From: an uncultured Sphingomonadaceae bacterium
GTDB lineage: Bacteria; Pseudomonadota; Alphaproteobacteria; Sphingomonadales; Sphingomonadaceae
Reading direction: 5' to 3'
Assembly: GCA_903871605.1 (NCBI GenBank)
Contig: CAIQHF010000043.1
Location: 1 to 34,720, forward strand
Length of the DNA: 34,720 nucleotides
This document shows positions 24,154-32,399 of this stretch, one piece after another. Positions within the stretch are counted from its first letter, which is position 1; every line of letters begins with the position of its first letter. Both the position numbers and the translations under genes were made by a program. Below the pieces are notes generated by a model that was not told the origin of the DNA, ran no database searches, and worked only from the letters and a program-made list of their open reading frames with translations.

Positions 24154-26649
24154 TCAGTAGCGCCAGCTGACCTGGACGCCGTAGGTGCGCGGCATGCCGG
24201 CATAGCGCACGATCGACGCCAGCGTGTCCTGCACATTGGTCCAATAATAGGTGTTGCCGACATTGTTGACGAACACGCCGAGTCGCAGCTTGCTGCTCGG
24301 CAGCTCGACTCCGGCGCGCAGATCGACCAGCGCATAGGCCTTGATGTCGAACCGCGGATCGGCGGCGACGAAGGCGGTCGTCGTGTTGGCCAACGCGGTC
24401 GACGTCTTGCTGTTGTAGGTGAGTGATGCGCCGAGATACGGCTTGATCCGGTCGCTGATGGCGAAATCATATTCGGCATCGCCCGTCATCGTCAGCTTCG
24501 GCGCATAAGGGAATTTCTGACCCGCGAAATTCGCCTTCTGCGCGAACGCGTCATAACCGACGAAGTTGAGCACCTTGGTATCAATATAGGTGGCGCCGAG
24601 GCTGAGGCGAACGCCCGTGACGGGGCGCGCGAGGATCGACGCTTCGAGCCCCCAGAGCCGGCTCTTGGGGATCTGCACCAACCCGTCGAGCGTGCCGAAC
24701 ACCGGATCGGGCAGGCGGCCGCGGAGCTGCTTGTCCTTATAGTCGTAGTAGAAGCCGGCGAAGGTCAGCTCGACGCGGCGATCGAAGAAGGGCGTCTTGA
24801 TGCCGGCCTCATAGGCGAGCACCGACTCCTGCTTGACCGGCGCGTAGCCGGTGTAGCTCGCCACCGACGCGGTCGGGAAGCTTCCCGACTTATAGCCCTT
24901 GCTGACGCGCGCATAGAGCAGCGTGCCGCCGTCGAACTTGTAGTTGAGGCCGCCGTTCCACGAGACATTATGCTCGTTGAGCTGATCGAACAGCGCGGGG
25001 TTGTACGGCTGGAGACTGGCGTTGAGCGTGATGCACCCGCCTTCCTGGACATGGGTGCCGAAAAGCGCGTTCCACCAGATCGCGGTGGCACCGCCGAAGT
25101 CGTGCGTGCAGCCCTCGAAACTGCGATGGCTGTCGGTATAGCGGGCGCCGCCGATCACGGTCAGGTGATCGGTCAGCTTATATTCGGCGTTGGCGAAGGC
25201 GGCGAGATCGCGAATATTCTGCCGCGAGTCATTATAGGTCAGCACGCCGCGCGGGGCGCCCGGGATCATGTATAGCGGGTTTGACGACGGGCCCTGGCTG
25301 AAATTGTAGAACAGATTGTCGTAGGTGTCGGACTTGCTGTAGTTGCCGCCGACGATGAACGTCAGCCGGTCATATTTTCCGCTGACCCGCACTTCCTGCG
25401 AGAAGTTCTTGATGTAGCCGGTCGTGTTGGTGTCCGCCGTGAAATAGCGCGTCCCGTCGAAATCCTGAACCGAATCGGTGTTGTAGCGCGAATAGGCCGA
25501 GATGCTCGTCAGGGTCAGGTGATCGTCGAGTTCGAGATCGCCGCGCAGGCTGCCCTGATAGAAGTAATCGTTGCGCTTCGGACGCCGGCCGAAGATGCCA
25601 TAGCCCCAGTCCGCCGCGCGCGCATTGTGTGGCGCGACCGGGTATGCGCGGAAATTGTCGGCGTCGGGGCTCCCGCAGGTGCCCGCGCGTGAGGCGCCGC
25701 AATCGTCGGAGACGAACTGCGCCGCCTGGGTGTCTCCCGTATCGCGCCAGCCGTTGATGTTGAGCTGGAACTTCAGCTTGTCGCTCGGATCCCAGTCGAG
25801 CAGCACGCGCCCGTCAAACTCGCGCTTGCGACCGAGCGAGTCGTTGCGCGTATAGCTTTCCTGCCAGGTACCAGAATCGATCGTGCGCACCGCGATCCGC
25901 GCCTTGATCGTGTCCGACAGGGGCCCGCTGACGAACGCCGACACGATCCCGGTGTCGAACCGGCCGAAGCTGCCGTCGACGCCGGCGGTGAAATGATCGG
26001 TCGGCTTGCTCGCGATATAGTTGATCGCGCCGCCGGTCGTGTTCTGGCCGAACAATGTGCCCTGTGGCCCCTTCAGCACTTCGACGCGCTCGATATCGAA
26101 CGCCACGCCGCGCGTCATCGCCGCGAACGGGTAGGCGATCTCGTCCGAATAGATCGCGACCGTTGGCGATGCGGACAATGTCGTCTCATAGAAGCCGACG
26201 CCGCGCAGCGTATAGACGGGCGTATTGAACTGCGAGGGTTGAACGGTCAGGCCGGGGACGATCTTGCCCAGATCGGTGGGCGAAGTGATGATGCGTTTGA
26301 CGAGCGTGTCGCCGGTCTCGGCGGTGATCGACAGGCCGACATCATTGATGTTCTGCGCGCGCTTGTTCGCGGTGACCACGATCTCGCCGACCGCGCTCGA
26401 AGCGGCATGATCGGCCGCCGACGCCTGCGCCGCGGATGCGTCGGTAGGCGTCGATACGGGCGGCGCGACCGCGGGCGGCGCGCTCGGCATCCCCGTCGCC
26501 TGCGCGACTTCGGTGTTGGCGGCGGCCGCAGGCGGCGTCGCGGGCGCGGCGGCGGACTGGGCAAGCGCCGGCGCCGCGGCGGCGATGATGGCGGCGACCG
26601 ACGAGCCGACGATGGCCGACCGACGGAATGCGCGAATGCGATGCTGCAT
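24154..26649 (-). CDS. TonB-dependent outer-membrane receptor
   Basis: An 831-residue outer-membrane transporter driven by TonB. The signal peptide (RRSAIVGSSVAAIIAAAAPALAQ) is followed by an Ala/Pro-rich linker, the plug domain from about residue 85 (VGEIVVTANKR, YTLRGVGFYETTLSASPTV, RVEVLKGPQGTLFGQNTTGG), and a 22-strand-type barrel ending in an aromatic residue (GVQVSWRY). The plug type is that of sphingomonad receptors used for plant, aromatic and terpenoid compounds as well as siderophores; no signalling domain is present. ATG at 26649 has GGAGAGGGGA upstream. It is divergent from the GntR regulator, sharing the gap with operator site 3, so its ligand is probably the inducing compound. 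Confidence 0.93.
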   Translation of the reverse strand: MQHRIRAFRRSAIVGSSVAAIIAAAAPALAQSAAAPATPPAAAANTEVAQATGMPSAPPAVAPPVSTPTDASAAQASAADHAASSAVGEIVVTANKRAQNINDVGLSITAETGDTLVKRIITSPTDLGKIVPGLTVQPSQFNTPVYTLRGVGFYETTLSASPTVAIYSDEIAYPFAAMTRGVAFDIERVEVLKGPQGTLFGQNTTGGAINYIASKPTDHFTAGVDGSFGRFDTGIVSAFVSGPLSDTIKARIAVRTIDSGTWQESYTRNDSLGRKREFDGRVLLDWDPSDKLKFQLNINGWRDTGDTQAAQFVSDDCGASRAGTCGSPDADNFRAYPVAPHNARAADWGYGIFGRRPKRNDYFYQGSLRGDLELDDHLTLTSISAYSRYNTDSVQDFDGTRYFTADTNTTGYIKNFSQEVRVSGKYDRLTFIVGGNYSKSDTYDNLFYNFSQGPSSNPLYMIPGAPRGVLTYNDSRQNIRDLAAFANAEYKLTDHLTVIGGARYTDSHRSFEGCTHDFGGATAIWWNALFGTHVQEGGCITLNASLQPYNPALFDQLNEHNVSWNGGLNYKFDGGTLLYARVSKGYKSGSFPTASVASYTGYAPVKQESVLAYEAGIKTPFFDRRVELTFAGFYYDYKDKQLRGRLPDPVFGTLDGLVQIPKSRLWGLEASILARPVTGVRLSLGATYIDTKVLNFVGYDAFAQKANFAGQKFPYAPKLTMTGDAEYDFAISDRIKPYLGASLTYNSKTSTALANTTTAFVAADPRFDIKAYALVDLRAGVELPSSKLRLGVFVNNVGNTYYWTNVQDTLASIVRYAGMPRTYGVQVSWRY

Positions 26650-26766
26650 AAAATCCCCTCTCCATTCGCCGTTCGCCCGCCTGTTCGACGGATCGCTCGG
26701 CTGGCGCACAGACGCGCGCAACCCGGCTTGGAAGTTAACATCGCATATCCCGATTTTATCGTCAAT

Positions 26767-26779
26767 GTCGTTCGACGAT
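26767..26779. promoter_or_regulatory. Operator site 3, shared by receptor and regulator genes
   Basis: GTCGTTCGACGAT has intact TCGT and ACGA half-sites and one mismatch in the outermost pair. It lies in the 226-base divergent gap, 117 bases from the TonB-receptor start and 96 bases from the regulator start, allowing control of the receptor and autoregulation. The gap holds no gene. Confidence 0.75.
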
Positions 26780-26875
26780 ATCGATCGATGAAACCGACCG
26801 ACCTTGTTTCATCGCAGCATATGGACGCGGTTTCTCCTTCACCTTACAAGCCGTTGCCATGAGGAGCCGGCCCCA

Positions 26876-27607
26876 ATGACATCGATCGCCGCGTTAGCAC
26901 CTGAAAAACCGACACGAGTTGGCGCGGACGACCTCGCCGCGGGGGCGCCGAGCGCGACCGACAAGGTCACCGAGGCGATCACGCGGGGGATCCGCGCGGG
27001 CATGTTCGTTCCCGGCCAGCATCTGCTCGAACCCGAACTCACCCGCCGGCTGGGGATCAGCCGCGGCTCGCTTCGCGAGGCGCTCAAGCATCTTGCCGCG
27101 GCGGGGATCGTGACGCTCAATCGCTATCGCGGCGCCTATATAGGCGTGCTCGATCGCAAGTCGGTGCTCGATCTGCTCGACACGCTCGAACCGCTGGCGC
27201 GACTCGCCGCGCGCCTTGCGGCCGAACATTGCGACACCGACGCGGCGCGCGCGCGAATGCGCGAGACCGCCGAGGCGATCGACGATGCGGGCCGCCGCGG
27301 CACGCGCGTCGCCTATCTCGAGCAGCGCCGGCATTTCTACGACACGATGGTCGAAATCGGCGGGAATCGGGAATTGGCGCGCGTGATGCCGCTGTCGCGC
27401 ACCGACCTGTTCCGCGCGCAGGTCGAGACGGTGCAGAGCGAGCAGCAGCGCGCCAGGCATGCCGCGGGCTATGCCCGGATCGCGCAGGCGATCATCGATC
27501 GCGATCCGGCCGCCGCGGACCGTGCCGTCAAGAAGCATTTCGACGGGACGCGCAAAACGATGGACGAACTGCCCGCCGAGGCATTCCCGACCCGCGAGGC
27601 CGAGTAG
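26876..27607 (+). CDS. GntR family transcriptional regulator (FadR/FCD type)
   Basis: A 243-residue regulator. The N-terminal winged helix (about 30-90) shows VTEAITRGIRAGMFVPGQHL, LTRRLGISRGSLREALKHL and GIVTLNRYRGAYI. The C-terminal all-helical FCD ligand-binding domain (about 95-235) includes YLEQRRHFYDTMVEIGGNREL and a late His in VKKHF, candidates for the metal/ligand pocket. ATG at 26876 has GAGGAG 10-15 bases upstream. Regulators of this subfamily bind TNGTNNNACNA, which matches the five TCGT-NNN-ACGA sites around it. It is probably a repressor released by a carboxylate or acyl-CoA intermediate (inference), and it divides the two halves of the cluster. Confidence 0.93.
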   Translation: MTSIAALAPEKPTRVGADDLAAGAPSATDKVTEAITRGIRAGMFVPGQHLLEPELTRRLGISRGSLREALKHLAAAGIVTLNRYRGAYIGVLDRKSVLDLLDTLEPLARLAARLAAEHCDTDAARARMRETAEAIDDAGRRGTRVAYLEQRRHFYDTMVEIGGNRELARVMPLSRTDLFRAQVETVQSEQQRARHAAGYARIAQAIIDRDPAAADRAVKKHFDGTRKTMDELPAEAFPTREAE

Positions 27608-27649
27608 CGCCACAGCCCACCGGCGGTCGAAGTAATTCTGCTAGACGAA

Positions 27650-27662
27650 ATCGTCCGACGTT
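27650..27662. promoter_or_regulatory. Operator site 4 (imperfect)
   Basis: ATCGTCCGACGTT matches the other sites on the left half and has one mismatch on the right (ACGT instead of ACGA). An extra half-site, ACGA at 27645-27648, lies just to its left, so ACGA-AA-TCGT overlaps it. It is 46 bases upstream of the EthD-family gene, in the 101-base gap after the regulator gene. Confidence 0.6.
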
Positions 27663-27708
27663 GTTAGGCCATCCTCCGACCTCGTAAACGGGGCATGAGG
27701 AGAGGCGG

Positions 27709-28062
27709 ATGATCACCATATCGGCGGTGTATCCCAATCGGGCGGGCAGCCGCTTCGATGTCGATTATTATCGCGAGCGCCACGCGCCCTTCGCGCAGGC
27801 GTTGCTGGCGCCGCACGGCCTCGTCGGGCTGCGCATCAGCCAGGGCGCGTCCGGCCTCGACGGCGCGCACCCCGCTTTCTGGATGATCAGCGAGATGCGT
27901 TTCGCCTCGCGCGAGGCGTTCGATCGGGCGATCGCGACCTGCGGCGCGGCGCTGTTCGCCGATGCCCCCAACTACACCGATGTCGAACCCATACTGCAAT
28001 TCAACGCGCCAAGCGTCGAATTCGCATCCCCCACCTCCACGGAGAGCCACCCAGATGCGTAA
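27709..28062 (+). CDS. EthD family protein
   Basis: A 117-residue dimeric alpha+beta-barrel protein of the EthD type (ITISAVYPNRAGSRFDVDYYRERHAPFAQALL at the N-terminus is typical: phi-x-Y-P, then F-D-x-D-Y-Y-x-x-x-H). EthD-like proteins occur beside ether- or polyketide-degrading enzymes; their exact role is often unknown, some being cyclases or isomerases. GGAGAGGCGG precedes the ATG. The gene overlaps the next by 8 bases, so the two are coupled, and it is the first gene of a three-gene operon behind operator site 4. Confidence 0.82.
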   Translation: MITISAVYPNRAGSRFDVDYYRERHAPFAQALLAPHGLVGLRISQGASGLDGAHPAFWMISEMRFASREAFDRAIATCGAALFADAPNYTDVEPILQFNAPSVEFASPTSTESHPDA

Positions 28063-29239
28063 TTTCGTCCGCAACGAGATGAGCGATATCGGCCAGCTGA
28101 TCGCGCTCGACGAGCATCTCAACCACCAGATCGCCGACACCTTCGCGTCGACCGCGACCTCCGAGCATAGCTGGACCGAGAAGATCTGGTCGGCGATGGT
28201 GCGCCGGGACGGCACGATGTCGATCGATTTCGGCCTCGGCCGCTACCATAATCGCGGCGTGATGGACGGCTGGGGCGCGGTCGCGCGCGGACGGTCGCAA
28301 TGGACGGTGCGCGCCAGCCGCGAGCTGCGCGACGATCCGATGATCACCTCGGTCGGCCCGCTGACCTACGAGATCATCGAGCCGCTGCACAAGGTCCGCT
28401 ACGCGCTGGCGAAGAACGACATCCAGCCGATCGCCTACGACATCACCTTCACCTCGGACATGCCGCCCTTTTTCGAGGACCGCCACAAGCAGCGCGAGCG
28501 CGACGGCTTCCGGATCGGTTCGGACGTGATCCGCTATCATCAGATCGGCACGCCACAGGGCTGGGTCGAGATCGAAGGCGAGCGCATCGAAGTCCGCCCC
28601 GAGGACTGGACCGAATATCGCGATCACAGCTGGGGCACGCGGCTCGACGTCGGCGCGCACAATCCCGACATCCGCCCGACCTCGGACTTCGGCGACGTCA
28701 AGTTCGGCGAAGGCGAGTTCGTGCTGATCTGGAGCCCGTTCATGCTGGTCTCGCCCGATGGCGAGAAGATCGCCTATCATTTCTACTATCAGTCGAAGCA
28801 GGGACGGATCTTCTATTCGTCGGGCTATCGCAATCATCCCGACGGCACGCAGGAGAAGGTCGCGCGCGTCCGCCCCGAGCTCAACTATGACGACCGCACG
28901 CGCCGGCTGCTCGGGGGCCGCGTGCATTTCGACATGCTGCAGGGCGGCACGCACACGGTCGAGATCGAGGTTGCGGGCGAGACCGCGGTGCATCTCGGGC
29001 CCGGCCTCTATCTCGGCTTCGACGGCAAGAAGCACGGCTCGTGGAAGGGCGCGCTCGAGATGGACGGCGAGATGTTCGCCGACACGCTCGACATCCCGAC
29101 GCTCAAGCGCATCCGCCAGGTGCGCGACTGCCCGATCACCGTGCGCGAGGGCGACGCGGTCGGCCACGGCATCATGGAGACGGTGATCCATGGCAGCCAT
29201 CCCGAACTCGGCCTCACCGCCGCCAACTCGCTGATCTGA
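28055..29239 (+). CDS. Hypothetical two-domain beta-rich protein (DUF7064/7065-like)
   Basis: A 394-residue cytoplasmic protein without signal peptide or membrane segments. It is rich in Trp, Asp, His and Arg and has recurring beta-strand patterns: SIDFGLGRYHNRGVMDGWGAV, WTEYRDHSWGTRLDVGAHN, YHFYYQSKQGRIFYSSGYR and VHLGPGLYLGFDGKKHGSWKG. The internal pattern and the Trp-Gly motifs recall AttH/lipocalin-like lipid-binding barrels and the DUF7064/DUF7065 pair as I remember it; this is tentative. ATG at 28055 has GGAGAGCC upstream and overlaps the EthD gene. It is followed 10 bases later by a kinase-fold gene. A lipid- or terpenoid-binding or modifying role would fit the cluster but is not shown. 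Confidence 0.75.
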   Translation: MRNFVRNEMSDIGQLIALDEHLNHQIADTFASTATSEHSWTEKIWSAMVRRDGTMSIDFGLGRYHNRGVMDGWGAVARGRSQWTVRASRELRDDPMITSVGPLTYEIIEPLHKVRYALAKNDIQPIAYDITFTSDMPPFFEDRHKQRERDGFRIGSDVIRYHQIGTPQGWVEIEGERIEVRPEDWTEYRDHSWGTRLDVGAHNPDIRPTSDFGDVKFGEGEFVLIWSPFMLVSPDGEKIAYHFYYQSKQGRIFYSSGYRNHPDGTQEKVARVRPELNYDDRTRRLLGGRVHFDMLQGGTHTVEIEVAGETAVHLGPGLYLGFDGKKHGSWKGALEMDGEMFADTLDIPTLKRIRQVRDCPITVREGDAVGHGIMETVIHGSHPELGLTAANSLI

Positions 29240-29249
29240 GGAGCACCCC

Positions 29250-30233
29250 ATGGCGCGCGACACAGCCCATATCGCCGAAGGTCTCCGCCGCTACCTGCCG
29301 CGCGGCGAGCGCATCACCGGCGTCAAGACGCTCTCGGCCGGCCATTCGAACGAGACCTATCTGGTGCTCGGCACCGACGAGATCCTGCGCATGCCCCCGT
29401 CCGAGGAGGGGCTTCTGCCCCCTTACGACATGGCGCGCCAGCATGCGATCCTGACGGCGGTCCGCGCGCACAGCGCGGCGGTTCCGCTGCCCGACATGCT
29501 CGAACTGTGCGAGGATCCGTCGGTGATCGGGGATCCCTTCTTCCTGATGTCGTGCGTGCCGGGCGAGGCGTTCGAATATAGCGTGCCGGACTGGCTCGCG
29601 GCCGATCCGGACGACGGCGCCGACAGCGTCTGCCGGCAATGGTTCGGCGCGGTGACCGCCCTGCATGCGATGCCCGTCGCGTCGTTTCCGGCCGGAGGAC
29701 GCTCGGCCCGGGAGGAAGCGGCGCATTGGCTCGAGGTCGCGCGCGGCGCGGATGCGGACAAGCGCCTGATCGACGTGCTCGAGGATCTGGAGCGCCGTCC
29801 GCCAGCCGCCTCCGGTCCCGCGACGCCCGTCCACGGTGATCCGAAACACGGCAATTGCCTGTGGCACGAAGGCCGCCTCACCGCGCTGCTCGACTGGGAA
29901 ATGGCACAGGTTTCCGAGCCGCTACTCGATCTGGGCTATATCCTGATGTTCCACGATCAGGGTGCGGCATCGCTCGCCAATGCAGGGTTCGACCTGCCCG
30001 GCTGGTGGTCGCCCGAGCGGATGACCGCCGAATGGGAGCAGGCCACCGGCCGAACCGCGGTCGACATCGCCCGCTACACCGTGCTTGGCCAGGCAAAGGT
30101 CTCGGCGATCATCGCGCTCGGCTATCATCTGTTCACCAGCGGGCGCACCAAGGATGTGCGCTTCGAGGGCTGGGGATCGGTGCTGCCCGCGTATAACGAT
30201 CTACTCGTCGCGCGCGCGATGGCGGCGGCATAG
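29250..30233 (+). CDS. Phosphotransferase family protein (APH fold), second copy
   Basis: A 327-residue aminoglycoside-phosphotransferase-fold kinase, distinct from the one at 18174-19244. The start GVKTLSAGHSNETYLVLG, the catalytic loop VHGDPKHGN (Asp197) and the metal motif LLDWEMAQVSEP (Asp215) are intact. GAGGAGCACCCC precedes the ATG. Last gene of the EthD operon, closed by a strong hairpin at 30247-30281. Kinases of this branch often phosphorylate CoA-thioesters or small alcohols rather than antibiotics. Having two such kinases in one regulon suggests two hydroxyl groups to process or two stages of the pathway (inference). Confidence 0.85.
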   Translation: MARDTAHIAEGLRRYLPRGERITGVKTLSAGHSNETYLVLGTDEILRMPPSEEGLLPPYDMARQHAILTAVRAHSAAVPLPDMLELCEDPSVIGDPFFLMSCVPGEAFEYSVPDWLAADPDDGADSVCRQWFGAVTALHAMPVASFPAGGRSAREEAAHWLEVARGADADKRLIDVLEDLERRPPAASGPATPVHGDPKHGNCLWHEGRLTALLDWEMAQVSEPLLDLGYILMFHDQGAASLANAGFDLPGWWSPERMTAEWEQATGRTAVDIARYTVLGQAKVSAIIALGYHLFTSGRTKDVRFEGWGSVLPAYNDLLVARAMAAA

Positions 30234-30246
30234 CTGACCCATCCGG

Positions 30247-30281
30247 CGGAGCTGCGTGCCCGCGGCGGGCGCGCAGCTCCG
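30247..30281. terminator. Bidirectional terminator hairpin
   Basis: CGGAGCTGCG (30247-30256) pairs with CGCAGCTCCG (30272-30281), with a further inner stem GCCC/GGGC (30258-30261 with 30267-30270). It fills the 49-base gap between the convergent kinase gene and the biotinyl-domain-like gene. There is no T-tract, but this is the strongest stem in the window. Confidence 0.65.
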
Positions 30282-30282
30282 G

Positions 30283-30669
30283 TCAGTGAAGCGTCGCCAA
30301 TATGTCCTCGAATTCGACGAGCGCGCCCGCACGGCCGACGTGGCGCCCAATCGTGCCGGCGCGGTCGGCGATCAGGTCGATCGACTCGCCGAGCAACTCG
30401 ATCACGCCGTAGCGCTCGCCTGGAGCGATCGGCGTACCGATCGCGGCAAGCTCGACGAGCGTACCGAGATGCGGTGCGGTCAGCATCGTCTCGTCGACAT
30501 GCGCCGCCGCCGCCTCGACGATCCCGAGCATCGGATTGGCGTGCCCCGGCTCGCGCGCGACGAATATCTCGACCGCTTCGCCGCGGACATGGCAGCTCGC
30601 CCAATCCGACTTGAGGAAGAGATCGAAGAAGGCGGCTGCCTCGTCGAGCGGGGACTGGGTGATGGTCAT
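30283..30669 (-). CDS. Biotinyl/lipoyl-domain-like protein without the attachment lysine
   Basis: A 128-residue protein. Residues 62-127 read like a biotin carboxyl carrier domain: TAPHLGTLVELAAIGTPIAPGE corresponds to the S-P-M-x-G-T...V-x-x-G-x-x-V-x-x-G pattern, and DLIADRAGTIGRHVGRAGALVEFEDIL to the second half. At the hairpin where the carrier has E-A-M-K-L, this protein has ELLGE (residues 91-95), so Gly94 stands where biotin would be attached. It therefore cannot be biotinylated at the usual place and may be a structural or binding subunit. Start ATG at 30669 overlaps the stop of the dikinase-like gene (ATGA). Last gene of a four-gene operon. Confidence 0.7.
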   Translation of the reverse strand: MTITQSPLDEAAAFFDLFLKSDWASCHVRGEAVEIFVAREPGHANPMLGIVEAAAAHVDETMLTAPHLGTLVELAAIGTPIAPGERYGVIELLGESIDLIADRAGTIGRHVGRAGALVEFEDILATLH

Positions 30670-32399
30670 GCCGCCTTCGCCTTGTGGTCCGAGAGGATCG
30701 CGAGCAGCGCGGCGAGTGCGGGCTGCGTGACGATCGTGGTGACGCCGGCCGCATGCGCGGCGCGCGCCGCGACGGGTGCGGCGAGAAGCCGTCCACGCGC
30801 CTTGCTGTGGCCGGCAAGCGCCTTCTCGAGCGCATCGGCCTCGATCGCGTCGACGAGATGATCGACGTCGATCCCGTCCGTGCCGATATCGTCCGCCACG
30901 ACCGCGACGGGGCTGCGCGCATCCGCCCAGCCGATCAGCGTTGCGAGTATCGGATCGGCGCGCTCGTCGGGTCCGGTCACCGCGAGGCGATCGGCATAGA
31001 CCGCGCCGCTGCCGTCGACCGTGATGATCCGTCCCGCAAGCGCCATCACCGCGCTGCCGGCGCCGACCACGCAGGGCCGGCCTAGCGCGCGGCTGACGAC
31101 GGCGGCGTGGCTGGTGGCGCCGCCCTGCGCCGTCACGATTCCGCGCGCCGCGATCATGCCGTGGATATCGTCGGGGCTGGTCGTCTCGCGGATCAGGATG
31201 ACGTCCTCGCCCGCTTCGGCGCGGCGTTCGGCCTCGTCGGGATCGGCGACCGCGATCCCGCTCGCCACGCCCGGACAGGCGCCCTCGCCCGTCAGCAGCA
31301 ACGTCGCGTCGGCCGCCGCGCCCGCATCGAGCCGCGGCAGCAGGATCGCCGCGGCCTGCTCGGGGCTGACTCGGGTCAGCGCGGTATCGACGTCGATCAG
31401 CCCTTCGCCGACCATCTCGACCGCGATCCGTGCCGCCGCTTCGGGAGAGCGCTTGGCCGCACGCGCCTGGAGCAGGAAGAGCCGCCCCTTCTGCACGGTG
31501 AACTCGATGTCCTGCACGTCGCCATTCTCGCGCTCGAGCAGCGCGCAGGCGGCGAGCAGCGCGTCGTGCGCCGGCGCCACGCGCTCGCGCATCGCGTCGA
31601 GCGGCAACGGCGTGAAGCGGCCCGAGACGACGTCCTCGCCCTGCGCGCACGGCAGATATTCGCCAAACGGCCTGGCCTCGCCCGACAGCGGATTGCGGCT
31701 GAACAGCACGCCGGTGCCGCTGTCCTCATCGAGATTGCCGAACACCATCGCCTGGATGGTCACCGCGGTCCCCATGTCGTCCGCTATGCCATTATGCTGG
31801 CGATAGCGTTTGGCGCGGCGCGTGTTCCAGCTGTCGAACACCGCGCGGATCGCCGCATCGAGCTGGTCGCGCGGCGAGACCGGCATGTCCTCGCCCGCGG
31901 CATCGCGGATCGCGCTGCGCCAGGTGTCGAGACCGGCATGCGGATCGAGATGATCGAGCGGCGCCTTGAGCACGATCGCGGCATAGAGTTCGTAGAAGCG
32001 GCGATGCGTGTCCCTGGCGAAGCCCGGCTGCCCGGTCTCCGCGGCGAGCGCCGCCTCCCCCGCCCCGTCGATGCCGAGATTGAGCACCGTGTCCATCATC
32101 CCCGGCATCGAGATCGCCGCGCCCGAGCGCACCGAGAGCAGCAGGCGTTGCTCGCCCTGCGCGAAGCGCCGTCCGGTCTTCTGCTCGAGCCAGGCCAGCC
32201 CAGCGTCGATCTCCTCGACCAGCCCCGCCGGCATCGCGCCATCGGCGAGATAGGCGTTGCACGCCGCTGTGGTCACGACGAACGCCGGGGGAACGTCGAG
32301 CCCCATGCCGAGCATGCGCGCGATCGACCACGCCTTGCCGCCGATCAGCGCCTTGTCGGGAAGCGTCGAGCCATCGAGGCGAAGTGTCCAGCCGGTCAT
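30666..32399 (-). CDS. Truncated pyruvate-phosphate-dikinase-like enzyme (ATP-grasp + phosphohistidine domain)
   Basis: A 577-residue protein matching the first two-thirds of pyruvate phosphate dikinase. The ATP-grasp part shows LIGGKAWSIARM, SVRSGAAISMPGMMDTVLNL, MGTAVTIQAMVFGNLDEDSG and FSRNPLSGEARPFGEYL. The swivelling domain shows GGATSHAAVVSRALGRPCVVG with phosphorylatable His431. The C-terminal PEP/pyruvate barrel (about 300 residues in the 870-890-residue enzyme) is absent and is replaced by a short alpha/beta tail of about 100 residues. The acceptor must therefore be another molecule or another subunit, as in phenylphosphate synthase or rifampin phosphotransferase (known analogues). 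The ATG at 32399 overlaps the preceding stop. The operon has a separate second phosphohistidine domain. Confidence 0.85.
   Translation of the reverse strand: MTGWTLRLDGSTLPDKALIGGKAWSIARMLGMGLDVPPAFVVTTAACNAYLADGAMPAGLVEEIDAGLAWLEQKTGRRFAQGEQRLLLSVRSGAAISMPGMMDTVLNLGIDGAGEAALAAETGQPGFARDTHRRFYELYAAIVLKAPLDHLDPHAGLDTWRSAIRDAAGEDMPVSPRDQLDAAIRAVFDSWNTRRAKRYRQHNGIADDMGTAVTIQAMVFGNLDEDSGTGVLFSRNPLSGEARPFGEYLPCAQGEDVVSGRFTPLPLDAMRERVAPAHDALLAACALLERENGDVQDIEFTVQKGRLFLLQARAAKRSPEAAARIAVEMVGEGLIDVDTALTRVSPEQAAAILLPRLDAGAAADATLLLTGEGACPGVASGIAVADPDEAERRAEAGEDVILIRETTSPDDIHGMIAARGIVTAQGGATSHAAVVSRALGRPCVVGAGSAVMALAGRIITVDGSGAVYADRLAVTGPDERADPILATLIGWADARSPVAVVADDIGTDGIDVDHLVDAIEADALEKALAGHSKARGRLLAAPVAARAAHAAGVTTIVTQPALAALLAILSDHKAKAA

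Noticed and set aside
28001-29263. 420-residue minus-strand open frame
   Set aside because: Antisense to the EthD/unknown-protein genes; Asp/Arg/Ala/Val-biased shadow with no start site.
30283-30669. Biotin carboxyl carrier of a geranyl-CoA-type carboxylase
   Set aside because: The biotinylated lysine is missing and no carboxyltransferase or biotin carboxylase gene is in the window.
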